A DNA stretch of 64,000 nt from Alkalibacillus filiformis (GTDB lineage Bacteria > Bacillota > Bacilli > Bacillales > Alkalibacillaceae), in contig NZ_JAUSUP010000001.1 in the NCBI RefSeq assembly GCF_030814115.1, forward strand, positions 930,001-994,000. The letters are read 5' to 3'. A program made the position numbers and the translations under genes. The notes under the pieces are model-generated. The model searched no databases and was not told the DNA's origin. It saw nothing but the letters and a program-made list of their open reading frames with translations. Shown one piece after another: positions 1 to 9,474 of this stretch. Every line of letters starts with the position of its first letter. Positions within the stretch are counted from its first letter, which is position 1.

Positions 1-813
1 TTCTAACTCACTCAAGTCATAATTGGATGTAAAAAATACAGGCAGTCGTTCCATCATTCTAAATTGTAATATTGCACCTAGCACTTCATCACGAAACCAT
101 GGTGATAAAAATTCAGCACCAATATCATCAAAAATTAAAACCGAAGCACGCTTAAATTGATCAATCTTTTGATTAATCGTTGAATCAGTAATAGATGCTT
201 TCATTTCTCTAACGAACTCTGGCATATAAATTAATAAAGTATCGATTTGTTTTTTGGCTAATTCATTAGCTAGTGCAGCTAATAAATAAGTTTTACCGAC
301 ACCGAAACTTCCGTGTAAGTAAACGCCTTTTTTTGGTGGAGTGTCACCACTTTCCTCATAAAACTGACGAACCTTTTGCAGCGCTTCTTCTCTTCCGTTT
401 GCCTCCAACTTAATTTGCGAGAAAGTGGCATCATGGATTTCTTTTGGCATATGCAAGCTTTGGACAAAGGAGCGCTGTTTTTGCAATTGTAATTCTCGCT
501 CTTTTCGTTGGCATTCATGATAAATTAATTTGACTCTTCCATTTTGAACACGAGCTCCTGGTACATAGCCTTTAATGACATTAATACAACTGTCTAACGA
601 AGCACACTTCTCGCACTTAATTGACTGATAATCATACTCATACAGCTTCATAAGTTGAGAATCGATCTGTTTTTCAGTTAACTCTGGATGCTCCTTTAAA
701 AAGGCTTTAATACGATCTGAGGATAAAATCTTTTTTCTCATTTCATTAAAAGAGGTTTGAAAATCTTCATTGTTTTTCAACCAGCTTTGGAGTGCCGACT
801 GGATGTGTTCCAT
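1..813 (-). CDS. dnaI: Primosomal protein DnaI (helicase loader), 3' end outside window
   Basis: AAA+ ATPase that loads the replicative helicase at the origin and at restarting forks. The first 271 codons are visible, starting from an ATG; the C-terminus runs off the left edge. The N-terminal region carries a zinc-ribbon-like Cys set (C67, C70, C76, C101) as in Bacillus DnaI. The Walker A motif GSFGVGKT is at about residues 168-175, followed by a Walker B DD motif (LIFDDIGAEF). It lies 17 bases downstream of dnaB on the same strand, matching the nrdR-dnaB-dnaI operon of Bacillus. Identity is secure; only the missing end is unknown. Confidence 0.95.
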   Translation of the reverse strand, partial: MEHIQSALQSWLKNNEDFQTSFNEMRKKILSSDRIKAFLKEHPELTEKQIDSQLMKLYEYDYQSIKCEKCASLDSCINVIKGYVPGARVQNGRVKLIYHECQRKERELQLQKQRSFVQSLHMPKEIHDATFSQIKLEANGREEALQKVRQFYEESGDTPPKKGVYLHGSFGVGKTYLLAALANELAKKQIDTLLIYMPEFVREMKASITDSTINQKIDQFKRASVLIFDDIGAEFLSPWFRDEVLGAILQFRMMERLPVFFTSNYDLSELE

Positions 814-829
814 TTAAATCATCCTTCAT

Positions 830-2200
830 TCATTGTTTCGATTGTGAAAAGCTTTTAAAGAATTCGGTTAACTCTTCGTTTTTAGCTTCACTATCTTCTG
901 TCTTTTGTTCAGGTTCCTTCTCTGTTTGTTGTTGCTTCTGTTCCTTAAACCACTTCGGAAGAACTTCTTTAGATTTACCGGCCGTTTTAGACTGCTTTTG
1001 TTGTTTTTGTTGCTTCTTTTGCTGCCATGTTTGATACATTTTATGTTCACGCTTTGCCATATCCATAGCTGTTTTTGCTGTTGTAACCCCTTCACGACTC
1101 CAATGAGCTGCAATTGTATCGATATAATTACGGTTTAATTTGTTACCATTTTTTCTTAAGACGTAGTGAACTAAAACATTCATAACTGGTTGAGATAGCC
1201 CGTGTTCTTCCATTAAATCAGTAATCATTTCAACTTCTTTCATCGATGCAACACCTGAATTTGAATGGTCCTCTAATAATTCACGGTGAGTTATATCGTT
1301 AAAGTGTTGAATAATTAGCTCTTCTTTAGATTCTGGTTGTTGATTTATATTTGTATCTTTTGGTTGCTCTTCAGACTCCTGGACTTGTCCTTTTGTATAC
1401 AACCGTGGTGGTACGGACCCATGTTTTTTATAATAAATATCTTTACACATATCCAAAAACTCTTGCCGATCAAATTCAGCATCTTCATTCACTGCCCATA
1501 ACAACGCTTTCTCTAACTCTAAATAATCGACATCATAAATTTTAATAATTTTTTCCATGTAATTTAAATTATGATTCGTTAAAATGTTTTTCGGTTCAAC
1601 TTTTTGTTGAGTTAACATTTTATACAACCATTCTAATGGAAGATCTGTTTTAATCGCTACTGATTCATCTGAGTCTTTTTTCGGTGGTTGCTTCTTATGT
1701 GCAACAGTCGTAAATACGTCATCAAAATGATGAGTAACTTCTTCTACAGAAGATGACACTGTTGGTTTTGGTGCTAATTTCTTTTGTAATTGTTGAAAAA
1801 CATCTTTACCAACATGATGCTCTAATAAAACTGATAAAGTCGGGTTTTCAAAAAACTGATAGGCAGATGCAGGACGGCGGATTAAATAATAAAATGTTCT
1901 AACGCTTCCTTCTTCTTTAAACGTTTTTAACAACCCGATACCTTCTAGTTTCTTTCTTGCTTCATACAAATCATCTAATGTAATATCTAATATACTCATT
2001 AAGTAATGATGAGAGTTTTGTGATTGAGAGGAACTAGAGTCAGCTTCTCGCCATAGAGCTTGGAATACTGATACACTCTCCATACCAATTAAAGGTTGAT
2101 AAAGTAAGGTTAAAACAGAGTCAGCATCTTCAAAAAATGTTGTTTGTTTAATAATTTTTAATTGGTCATTCGGTAGCAGATGCTTCATCCGTTCTTGCAC
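830..2200 (-). CDS. dnaB: Replication initiation and membrane attachment protein DnaB
   Basis: Firmicute DnaB works with DnaD and DnaI to recruit helicase at oriC and links initiation to the membrane; it is not the helicase that bears this name in E. coli. About 456 residues, close to B. subtilis DnaB (472). The N-terminal winged-helix (DDBH1) region holds the motif LYQPLIG, and a DDBH2-type region near residues 310-400 ends in a conserved HWSREGV..A motif. The last 60 residues are Gln/Lys/Glu-rich and probably disordered. Three in-frame GTG codons lie together at the start. I chose the third because GGAG sits 8 bases before it; 2206 and 2209 are alternatives. Operon with nrdR upstream and dnaI downstream. 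Confidence 0.93.
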   Translation of the reverse strand: MQERMKHLLPNDQLKIIKQTTFFEDADSVLTLLYQPLIGMESVSVFQALWREADSSSSQSQNSHHYLMSILDITLDDLYEARKKLEGIGLLKTFKEEGSVRTFYYLIRRPASAYQFFENPTLSVLLEHHVGKDVFQQLQKKLAPKPTVSSSVEEVTHHFDDVFTTVAHKKQPPKKDSDESVAIKTDLPLEWLYKMLTQQKVEPKNILTNHNLNYMEKIIKIYDVDYLELEKALLWAVNEDAEFDRQEFLDMCKDIYYKKHGSVPPRLYTKGQVQESEEQPKDTNINQQPESKEELIIQHFNDITHRELLEDHSNSGVASMKEVEMITDLMEEHGLSQPVMNVLVHYVLRKNGNKLNRNYIDTIAAHWSREGVTTAKTAMDMAKREHKMYQTWQQKKQQKQQKQSKTAGKSKEVLPKWFKEQKQQQTEKEPEQKTEDSEAKNEELTEFFKSFSQSKQ

Positions 2201-2223
2201 AATCACCACTCCCCTCTTTTGAT

Positions 2224-2688
2224 CTAGGTATTCTTTGTACGATTAATCATATCATGTAATTCTTTCATAAAAACATTAATATCTTTAAATTGTCGATAAA
2301 CTGAAGCAAAACGGACATAAGCAACTTCGTCAACTTCAGCTAAACGGTCCATAATATGTTCGCCGATATCTTGACTTAAAATTTCTGAATTACCTTGGTC
2401 CCTTAAGTCTTTCTCTACTTCAAAAGCGACTTGTTCAATTTGTTCTAATGAAACTGGGCGTTTTTCGCAAGCTTTAATTAAACCTCGCTTTAATTTCTCA
2501 CGATTAAATTCTTCTCTCGTCCCCTCTTTTTTTACGACAATAAGTGGAATTTCTTCGACACGTTCAAATGTAGTGAAACGATACTGACAATCATCACACT
2601 CTCGACGACGTCTAATCGATTTACCTTGGTCAATTGGCCTTGAGTCTAATACTTTTGTCGTTTTAGCGTCGCAATTTGGGCATTTCAT
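2224..2688 (-). CDS. nrdR: Transcriptional repressor NrdR
   Basis: NrdR represses ribonucleotide reductase genes according to ATP/dATP level. The protein is 154 residues, the usual family length. A zinc ribbon occupies residues 1-34 (CPNC ... CDDC), followed by an ATP-cone domain from about residue 46. It is the first gene of a minus-strand group with dnaB and dnaI, 23 bases before dnaB, so control of dNTP supply and replication initiation are co-transcribed as in B. subtilis. A ribosome binding site (GAGGTGG) precedes the ATG. Confidence 0.95.
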   Translation of the reverse strand: MKCPNCDAKTTKVLDSRPIDQGKSIRRRRECDDCQYRFTTFERVEEIPLIVVKKEGTREEFNREKLKRGLIKACEKRPVSLEQIEQVAFEVEKDLRDQGNSEILSQDIGEHIMDRLAEVDEVAYVRFASVYRQFKDINVFMKELHDMINRTKNT

Positions 2689-2989
2689 ATATTAGCCACC
2701 TCAACGTTGATTTCAATTTACTATTCTACTTATTATAACAAAAAGTTCATTATTTTTAGTTGATTCTACCTAATTTTATTATAAAGAATAAAAGAAGGAA
2801 TAGCCAAGCCATATAAGAAATTTACATTTATTACGTGTTATAACGAATTATTTCTGCTTCTATTTTAAATTTGGTGGGTGTAAAGATTTACACCATCCAC
2901 ATATTACCCTTTTAACGCATAGACTTTGGTCAGAAAACGACTGTCGATCGATAAACCTCTCATAATAACTTCTTTGTGTTCCTTAACAT
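2689..2989. other. Intergenic stretch upstream of nrdR with one hairpin
   Basis: No supportable gene is present. The part next to nrdR is AT-rich and should hold its promoter: TATAAT occurs on the minus strand near 2737-2742, but no good -35 box sits at normal distance. An imperfect inverted repeat at 2873-2898 (GGTGGGTGTAAA / TTTACACCATCC, 10 of 12 paired, 2-base loop) would form a tight hairpin. It may be the outer edge of the repeat that follows, because a related string in opposite orientation (CATCACCACATTTA) occurs at 3371-3384. Confidence 0.4.
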
Positions 2990-3263
2990 CGCTACATCAA
3001 AATGCTTCGCTTTCATCCACAGGGCACAAGTGCAACATCTGCTCAAACTCCCTATCGGTCGTTTGTCGCAGTGTTTTCTTTGCCGGGGCACGGCTCGAGC
3101 CAGGTAACTTCATCGAAATTGCATCTTTGAAACTTGCACCGAGGAAGCCTGCTTCGAAGCATTGCTAGAAGACGCAGGTGCATCCCCCGGCCCAAAAAAC
3201 GGGGCCTTTGGGGTCTCGAGACACGTGCTGTTCCCACTGGAGTCTACGCATTTTGATTCCGCT
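2990..3263. repeat. Structured dispersed intergenic repeat, long copy
   Basis: This GC-richer block shares three segments with a second copy at 34021-34143. The first 25 bases (2990-3014) are identical to 34021-34045. The GGGCACGG..TCGAGCC segment at 3086-3101 matches 34049-34064. The last 76 bases (3188-3263) match 34069-34143 with six mismatches and one indel. Between these, this copy carries about 70 and 86 extra bases. The ends are inverted (CATCAAAATGC at the left, GCATTTTGATTCC at the right), with nested stems inside, including GGCCC/GGGGCC. I recall similar intergenic elements in other Bacillaceae. Short open frames across it are not credible genes. Confidence 0.75.
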
Positions 3264-3428
3264 TAGAACGTATGCCCACACGAAATGCATAATAACTTAC
3301 ACTTTCTTAAGTTGATTCTTACTAAAGCATGTGGTGAAGCCACACGTTTTGAAAATTGATCTGTAATGGACATCACCACATTTACTATAGAGCCTTATTC
3401 CTTTCTTAAATTGACTACATTATTAAAC

Positions 3429-3463
3429 AAAAAAAATGATCCCAAATAATATTCGGGATCATT
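3429..3463 (-). terminator. Rho-independent terminator of gapB
   Basis: On the minus strand the stem AATGATCCC / GGGATCATT encloses an 11-base loop and is followed by a run of eight T. It lies about 45 bases after the gapB stop codon. Confidence 0.85.
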
Positions 3464-3506
3464 TCTATAATACTCTGTTAAAGCTACTAAAATAATTTAG
3501 ATTAAA

Positions 3507-4526
3507 TTATTGATGAACGTATAGCTGATTGCCAACCAATTTTACTAAGTCTACAACACGACATGAGTAACCCCACTCATTGTCATACCAAGCTAGAACT
3601 TTCACTTTACGATCCTCCATTACCATCGTTGATAATCCATCAACGATTGAAGAGTACGGTGAAGTCGTATAATCGATTGAAACGAGCGGGTCATTGTTAA
3701 TCGATAAATACCCTTCTAAATCGCCATTCATTGCATCATAAAACGCTTGGTTAACTTCTTCTTCTGTTACATCCTTCTCAACATCGACAACTAAATCCAC
3801 TAACGAGACGTTTGGAGTTGGGACGCGTAAAGCCATACCGTGTAATTTACCAGTTAAGCTTGGTAACACTTCATTAATTGCTTTAGCTGCACCTGTTGAT
3901 GTCGGAATAATTGATTGTGTACAGCCACGTGCTCTTCTTAAGTCTTTATGTGGATTATCTAAGTTCATTTGGTCATTCGTAAATGCGTGTACAGTCGTCA
4001 TTAAACCGTTTTCAATTCCAAAGTTTTCATGAAGCACTTTAGCTACTGGTGCTAAACAGTTTGTCGTGCACGATGCATTTGAGATGACATGATGTTCTTC
4101 TGGGTTATACGATTCTTCATTAACTCCCATAACAATCGTTTGATCAGCTGGCTTCCCTGGGGCAGTAAGTACAACTTTTTTAGCACCCGCTTCTATATGT
4201 GCTGATGCCTTGTCACTTGAGTTAAACACTCCTGTTGCTTCTACAACAATATCAACATTCAACTCATCCCAAGGCAATTCAGCTGGGTTTCGGCTAGAAA
4301 CTTTCACGATACTTTGTCCGTCTATAACAATTTCATCATCTATGACTTCAACAGAACCGTCATAAGCTCCGTGTACTGAATCATACTGAATTAAATGAGC
4401 TAACGTCTCTGAAGGATAGCTAGCGTTAATTGCTACAATTTCTACTTTCTCGTCTTTCATCGCACGGCGAAACACCATTCTACCGATACGTCCAAAACCG
4501 TTTATTGCAATTTTTGTTACACTCAT
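3507..4526 (-). CDS. gapB: Glyceraldehyde-3-phosphate dehydrogenase, gluconeogenic GapB type
   Basis: Interconverts glyceraldehyde-3-phosphate and 1,3-bisphosphoglycerate. The protein is 339 residues (B. subtilis GapB 340). The nucleotide-binding motif INGFGRIGR is at residues 8-16, the catalytic Cys is in SNASCTTNC near residue 152, and the C-terminus contains WYDNEWGYS. The sequence and the neighbour coaE fit the GapB branch, which is NADP-preferring and gluconeogenic in B. subtilis, rather than glycolytic GapA. A strong ribosome binding site (AAGGGGG) precedes the ATG. In B. subtilis gapB is repressed by CcpN under glycolytic conditions; I could not locate a CcpN site with certainty. Confidence 0.93.
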   Translation of the reverse strand: MSVTKIAINGFGRIGRMVFRRAMKDEKVEIVAINASYPSETLAHLIQYDSVHGAYDGSVEVIDDEIVIDGQSIVKVSSRNPAELPWDELNVDIVVEATGVFNSSDKASAHIEAGAKKVVLTAPGKPADQTIVMGVNEESYNPEEHHVISNASCTTNCLAPVAKVLHENFGIENGLMTTVHAFTNDQMNLDNPHKDLRRARGCTQSIIPTSTGAAKAINEVLPSLTGKLHGMALRVPTPNVSLVDLVVDVEKDVTEEEVNQAFYDAMNGDLEGYLSINNDPLVSIDYTTSPYSSIVDGLSTMVMEDRKVKVLAWYDNEWGYSCRVVDLVKLVGNQLYVHQ

Positions 4527-4580
4527 TTAAAAGCCCCCTTATCGCTTTATGTTATACTTTTTTTATCTTTATTTATGATT

Positions 4581-4609
4581 AGTATAACACATTGGCGATA
4601 AATTGTGAG
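4581..4609 (-). promoter_or_regulatory. Candidate sigma-A promoter of gapB
   Basis: On the minus strand CTCACA (4609-4604) and TATACT (4586-4581) are 17 bases apart, about 55 bases before the gapB start. The -35 box matches TTGACA at only four of six positions, as expected for a regulated promoter. Confidence 0.45.
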
Positions 4610-4636
4610 GGCAAATTTTAAAAATTAAACAAAAAA

Positions 4637-5245
4637 TTATGTGTTCATTTCAATACCCCATTGTTTTAATATAGCCTTTAATTGCTCTTCACTTTCTTCA
4701 ACTGAACCACCATTATTCACTATCGCATCAGCACGATCTCGCTTTTCTGTAATAGGAATTTGTGAATTTATCCGTTCTAATGCTTTCTCTGCAGATACTT
4801 CATCACGTTTAGTTAATCGGTCTAATTGAATGTCCGGGTCTACATAAACTACTAATACTTGATCAACGTAATGAAATAATTCACTTTCAAATAGTAACGG
4901 GATATCCATTACAACTAACGGTTCTTTATTTACGACATACTGATCACGTTTTTGTAACATCCGCTTACGTATTTGTGGGTGCATGATATTATTTAGTTTC
5001 TTTCGTTCTGCTTCATCTTGAAAGACAATGTTACCTAAAGCTTCACGGTTCAAAGCACCATCTTCATGTAATACTTGCCTACCAAATGTGGCAACAATTT
5101 GTTCATAAGCTTCTTCACCTACTTGAACAATTTCTCTTGAAATTTTGTCTGCATCAATGACTGGAACTCTCCATTGTACAAACATATTTGATACAGTTGA
5201 TTTTCCTGTTGCAATGCTTCCTGTTAATCCTACTACTAGTGTCAT
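4637..5245 (-). CDS. coaE: Dephospho-CoA kinase CoaE
   Basis: Catalyses the last step of coenzyme A synthesis, ATP-dependent phosphorylation of dephospho-CoA. The 202-residue length is typical. The P-loop GLTGSIATGKST is at residues 6-17, followed by DADKISRE, which corresponds to the substrate-binding start of the CoA domain. It is the last gene of the minus-strand run polA-mutM-ytaF-coaE, 10 bases after ytaF, the same order as in B. subtilis. The ribosome binding site is weak (GGTAGG). Confidence 0.94.
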   Translation of the reverse strand: MTLVVGLTGSIATGKSTVSNMFVQWRVPVIDADKISREIVQVGEEAYEQIVATFGRQVLHEDGALNREALGNIVFQDEAERKKLNNIMHPQIRKRMLQKRDQYVVNKEPLVVMDIPLLFESELFHYVDQVLVVYVDPDIQLDRLTKRDEVSAEKALERINSQIPITEKRDRADAIVNNGGSVEESEEQLKAILKQWGIEMNT

Positions 5246-5255
5246 AGTTCAACGC

Positions 5256-5888
5256 CTACCTTATAAAATTCCAAATTCCTAAACTGATTAAAATTAACCC
5301 TGGTATAAATGAAAGTGGATGTATCCAAGTGAAACGGTGCATCCATTTTCCAAGTCCAATTCCACACATTAAGAAAAACATTGATGATAACCCAACAACG
5401 ATTGCGACAGCTAATGCAGGGATTTCAAAAAAGGCAGCACCAATTCCACTTGCAAATGAATCTAACGATAATGCGATCGCAACAACGACTGCTTCCATCC
5501 CACTAATGGAACCGGACTGGTCACGGTCAGCAACTTGTGGTCGCTTCAAGATTTCCCATATTGTTCGGATGTTTAATTTCATTTCTTGAACCCGATAATA
5601 GTACTTCACCTTTTGCTTTTGGTCTTGTAACCATTGCCAAAGCACCCAAGAACCAATTGCAATGAAAATCAATCCACCTAAAATATGAGAAATAAACGGC
5701 ATAATGAACATCACAAGCTCACCAATCCAGCCACCTAATAAAAAGCTACACGCCGTAAACGCACCGATCATCAAAACCGTATGCGGTTTTACAGTAATCG
5801 ACCTAACTCGATACGTTAAACCGAAAAAGAAACTATCAAAACTAACAGCAAAACTTAATAACAACGTCAGGAGTATTAAATCAAGCAA
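5256..5888 (-). CDS. ytaF: Sporulation-associated membrane protein YtaF (MntP-like)
   Basis: A 210-residue integral membrane protein with six predicted helices in two halves, each containing an (A/S)xSxDSF motif (FAVSFDSFFFG near residue 13; IALSLDSFASG near residue 138). This internal duplication is typical of the MntP/YtaF cation-efflux superfamily. YtaF is known in Bacillus as a sporulation membrane protein of unclear substrate; metal transport is inferred from family only. The start is TTG, chosen because AAGGAG lies nine bases upstream. It sits between mutM and coaE as in B. subtilis. Confidence 0.88.
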   Translation of the reverse strand: MLDLILLTLLLSFAVSFDSFFFGLTYRVRSITVKPHTVLMIGAFTACSFLLGGWIGELVMFIMPFISHILGGLIFIAIGSWVLWQWLQDQKQKVKYYYRVQEMKLNIRTIWEILKRPQVADRDQSGSISGMEAVVVAIALSLDSFASGIGAAFFEIPALAVAIVVGLSSMFFLMCGIGLGKWMHRFTWIHPLSFIPGLILISLGIWNFIR

Positions 5889-5949
5889 CAGTAAAAGCTC
5901 CTTCCATAAGGGTTCAAAATATCTTATGAAAAGAGCTTAAATACTGTGT

Positions 5950-6783
5950 TTAATCACTAATAACTTGACATGTTGGACAAAAGTGGGTGCCTCTTCCGCC
6001 TACTTTTGTTTTCGTAATAGGACTTAGGCAAACGACACAGGGCTCTCCAGTTTGATCATAGACAGCTAATTCTAATTGAAACATTCCAATTTCACCAAGT
6101 GAATTTAAATAAGACCTAATCGATGTTCCACCTTTTTCAACTGCTCGACTTAACACTTCTACAACTGCTTTTTGGAGTTTGTGACATTCTTCATACGAAA
6201 CTGATGAAGCTATTCTCTCTGGATGAATTTGACTTTTAAACAATGCCTCATCAACATATATATTCCCTAAGCCTGTTACAATCGTTTGATCTAACAATGT
6301 TGGCTTGATCAATCGGGATGTTTTTTGTAGTTTTTCGTAAAGATAATCGACAGTAAATTCTTCACTAAAAGGCTCTAAACCTAACTTATTAATCGGTGGT
6401 GTATTGAATTCTGTCTTCACAGGTTTTAAATGCATCGTCCCAAACTTACGTACGTCTTTATACCTTAATTCTTGCCCGTCGTCTAACTTAAAAATCACAT
6501 GTGTATGGGCATCGTTTTTCTCTTCTTCGTTAAATAATCCATATTTTCCTTCCATACGTAAATGGGAGATTAACACATCCTCATCTAAATAAAACAATAA
6601 AAATTTGCCTAAACGTTTAATAGAACGAAACGTTTGGCCTTTTATTTGAAATTTAAACCGCTCTACATCTTCTGGCTCTTTAATAATTCCAGGGTAGCGT
6701 ATATCTATATCTGCAACTGTCTTTCCGGTAATAATTGGTTCTAATGTTTTTCTTACTGTTTCGACTTCTGGTAATTCTGGCAT
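5950..6783 (-). CDS. mutM: Formamidopyrimidine-DNA glycosylase MutM (Fpg)
   Basis: Base-excision repair glycosylase/AP lyase that removes 8-oxoguanine and formamidopyrimidines. The start PELPEVE gives the N-terminal catalytic proline and glutamate after Met removal. Also visible are a conserved Lys in LGKFLLF and a C-terminal zinc finger of CxxC...CxxC type (CVVC ... CPTC, about residues 250-273). Length is 277 residues. AAAAGGGG precedes the ATG, 15 bases after polA stops, so the two are probably co-transcribed. Confidence 0.95.
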   Translation of the reverse strand: MPELPEVETVRKTLEPIITGKTVADIDIRYPGIIKEPEDVERFKFQIKGQTFRSIKRLGKFLLFYLDEDVLISHLRMEGKYGLFNEEEKNDAHTHVIFKLDDGQELRYKDVRKFGTMHLKPVKTEFNTPPINKLGLEPFSEEFTVDYLYEKLQKTSRLIKPTLLDQTIVTGLGNIYVDEALFKSQIHPERIASSVSYEECHKLQKAVVEVLSRAVEKGGTSIRSYLNSLGEIGMFQLELAVYDQTGEPCVVCLSPITKTKVGGRGTHFCPTCQVISD

Positions 6784-6798
6784 GTCTTTTACCCCTTT

Positions 6799-9423
6799 TT
6801 ACTTTGCATCATACCACGTGTTCCCATAAGAACTATCAACTAACAGCGGAACAGATAGTTCGATTGTTTGTTCCATAGCTTCTTTAACTAACTTCTGAAG
6901 TGCCTCAACATCTGATTTTTTCACTTCGAAAATTAATTCGTCATGAACTTGAAGAATCATCGTTGCGTTCAAGTTCGTTCCTTCCATACTTTGAACAACA
7001 TCTAGCATCGCTTGTTTAATAATATCTGCTGCACTACCTTGAATCGGTGAATTCATAGCGGTACGCTCTGCAAAACTACGGCGATTAAAGTTACGGCTAT
7101 TAATGTCAGGTAAATAACGACGACGGTTCATAATGGTTTCAACATAACCATCCCGTTTAGCTTGAGCAACAATATCATCCATATAAGCTTTAACACCTGG
7201 ATAGCTATCAAAATATTTATTAATAAATTGCTCAGCTTCTTTACGTGTAATGCCTAAACTTTGGCTTAAACCATAATCACTAATACCATAAACAATTCCG
7301 AAGTTAACTGCTTTGGCTTGTCGTCGCATTAAATCATTGATTTCTTCTTCTTTAACATCAAATACATCCATCGCGGTTTGCGTATGAATATCTTTGCCTT
7401 CGTTGAATGCTTGTACAAGTTTTTCATCTTTTGCAATATGAGCTAATACGCGTAATTCAATTTGTGAGTAGTCAGCAGCCAAAATGACCGAATCATCTTC
7501 AGAAGGTACAAAGGCTTGCCTTATTCGACGTCCTTCTTCTAATCTAATCGGTATGTTTTGTAAGTTAGGTTCAACTGAACTTAGACGTCCTGTTTGAGTT
7601 AACACTTGGTTAAATCGTGTATGAATTTTATGTGTATCTTGATGAACAACTTTTTGTAATCCTTCTAAATAAGTCGATTGTAGCTTAGAAAGTTGACGAT
7701 AGTGTAAAATTTGTTCAACGATTTCATGTTCATGTTGCAACTTTTCTAATATGTCAGCTGATGTTGAATACCCTGTTTTAGTTTTCTTAATAACAGGAAG
7801 CTCTAAGTCTTCAAACAAAACTTTACCTAACTGTTTTGGTGAATTAATATTAAATTCACTACCTGCTAAGTTATGGATTTTCGCTTCAATATCTGATAAT
7901 CGATTGCTTAGATCTTTTTGCATTGAATCTAACCGATCGACATCAACTTTCACACCTGTATATTCCATTTCTGCTAACACAGCTGATAATGGCATTTCTA
8001 ACTCGTAATAAAGGTTTTCTTGTTCATTCTGTTTTAATTCGTCTTTTAGAAGTTGGTTTAATTTAAACCCAGCTAAGCCTTTACGTACAATATGTTCTTG
8101 ATAGACTTCTTCATTAGGTAGTTGCTGTTTTGCGCCTTTACCGTACACTTCTTCATCATAGGAGACTTCAGTTAACCCATAGCTATGTGAAATTGATGAA
8201 AGATCACCATCGTGGCTTGCAGGGTTTACAATATATGCAGCTAATTGCATATCAAAAGTAATTCCCTTTACTTCAATTCCCCGCCATTTTAATGCAACTA
8301 ATAATTGTTTTTTATTAAAAACTGTTTTAGGCGATTGGTCATCTTCTAACCAATTAATGAATGTTTGATCTTCTAACAAGTCAGTCGGAATATAATAATA
8401 ACCTTTTTCATTAATTATGCTACACCCTACAATATGACTGTTATGATAATTGTCATCTAACATTTCAACGTAGAGAATATTTTGTGATTCATCTACTAGT
8501 GATTGATCAAACTCACTTAATACTTCAAATTCAATTTCTTCATACTCTTGTTCAGAGTCTTCTCCTTCAACTTGCCCCATCAATGATTGAAAGCCATAAG
8601 CTTTAAAGGCTGACACTAGTTCACGTGAATGATAACCTTCATATTTTAGGTCTTCTAGTGAAATTTTCAGTGGGGAGTTTTGGTTAATGGTTACGAGTTC
8701 TTTACTCATTAACGCTTCTTCTTGATTATTAATTAAGTTTTCTTTTAACTTTTTACCACTTACATCATCAATATTTTCATATATGTTTTCTAACGTACCG
8801 AACTGTTTAAGCAACTTAACAGCTGTCTTTTCCCCCACACCTGGTACACCTGGAATATTATCTGACTGATCACCCATCAAAGCTTTTAAATCAATAATTT
8901 GTTCCTTTGAAATTCCCATCTTTTCCTCAATCGATTCAGGGGTAAAATGATCAATCTCTGAGATTCCTTTCCTTGTTAAAGATACAGTTGTATGGTTTGA
9001 AGCGAGCTGCAATAAGTCTTTATCACCTGAATAAACGGTCGTTTTTTGACCTTTAGCATCCGCTTCTTTAACCATGGTACCGATAATATCATCCGCTTCG
9101 TATTGATCAAGCTCATAATATTTAACGCCGAAAGCATCTAAAAGCTCTCGTATAATAGGAAATTGTTCTGATAACTCAGGTGGTGTTTTTTGTCTACCAC
9201 CTTTGTATTCTTTATACGTTTCATGTCTAAAAGTCGTTTTACCCGCGTCGAATGCGACTAAAATATGAGATGGTTCGTGATCCTCTAAAACTTTTAACAT
9301 CATTTTCGTAAATCCAAACACTGCATTCGTATGCACACCTTGATCATTGCTTAATAAAGGTAAAGCAAAGAACGAACGATATAAAATACTATTACCGTCG
9401 ATTAATACTAATTCTTTTGACAC
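6799..9423 (-). CDS. polA: DNA polymerase I
   Basis: Acts in Okazaki fragment processing and repair synthesis. About 874 residues. The N-terminal 5'-3' exonuclease (residues 1-300) has LVLIDGN and GDQSDNIPGVPGVGEKTA motifs. A middle domain in the 3'-5' exonuclease position appears to lack the usual catalytic acidic motifs, as in other Bacillus enzymes. The polymerase domain has motif A DYSQIELR near residue 653, RRQAKAVNFGIVYG (motif B), and motif C QVHDELIFEV near 828. A TTG at 9429 is in frame, but the ribosome binding site AAAGAGGTG is better spaced for the GTG at 9423 and gives an N-terminus like B. subtilis PolA. Confidence 0.95.
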   Translation of the reverse strand: MSKELVLIDGNSILYRSFFALPLLSNDQGVHTNAVFGFTKMMLKVLEDHEPSHILVAFDAGKTTFRHETYKEYKGGRQKTPPELSEQFPIIRELLDAFGVKYYELDQYEADDIIGTMVKEADAKGQKTTVYSGDKDLLQLASNHTTVSLTRKGISEIDHFTPESIEEKMGISKEQIIDLKALMGDQSDNIPGVPGVGEKTAVKLLKQFGTLENIYENIDDVSGKKLKENLINNQEEALMSKELVTINQNSPLKISLEDLKYEGYHSRELVSAFKAYGFQSLMGQVEGEDSEQEYEEIEFEVLSEFDQSLVDESQNILYVEMLDDNYHNSHIVGCSIINEKGYYYIPTDLLEDQTFINWLEDDQSPKTVFNKKQLLVALKWRGIEVKGITFDMQLAAYIVNPASHDGDLSSISHSYGLTEVSYDEEVYGKGAKQQLPNEEVYQEHIVRKGLAGFKLNQLLKDELKQNEQENLYYELEMPLSAVLAEMEYTGVKVDVDRLDSMQKDLSNRLSDIEAKIHNLAGSEFNINSPKQLGKVLFEDLELPVIKKTKTGYSTSADILEKLQHEHEIVEQILHYRQLSKLQSTYLEGLQKVVHQDTHKIHTRFNQVLTQTGRLSSVEPNLQNIPIRLEEGRRIRQAFVPSEDDSVILAADYSQIELRVLAHIAKDEKLVQAFNEGKDIHTQTAMDVFDVKEEEINDLMRRQAKAVNFGIVYGISDYGLSQSLGITRKEAEQFINKYFDSYPGVKAYMDDIVAQAKRDGYVETIMNRRRYLPDINSRNFNRRSFAERTAMNSPIQGSAADIIKQAMLDVVQSMEGTNLNATMILQVHDELIFEVKKSDVEALQKLVKEAMEQTIELSVPLLVDSSYGNTWYDAK

Positions 9424-9474
9424 GACCAAACACCTCTTTATATCCTGATGTAACTATTATAACAAATGATTAGT

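Noticed and set aside
905-1138. Phe/Leu-rich plus-strand frames opposite the end of dnaB
   Set aside because: Antisense shadow of Gln/Lys/Glu-rich coding sequence; no ribosome binding site.
3052-3237. Open reading frames on both strands across the repeat block (for example minus 3052-3237 and plus 2926-3168)
   Set aside because: They lie wholly in a structured repeat whose second copy does not keep the frames, have no ribosome binding site, and have odd Arg/Pro-rich or low-complexity composition.
3425-3470. Many long palindromes between genes as possible mobile-element ends
   Set aside because: Most are followed by T runs and lie just after stop codons, so they are ordinary terminators; only 33938-34216 and the repeat copies remain unexplained.
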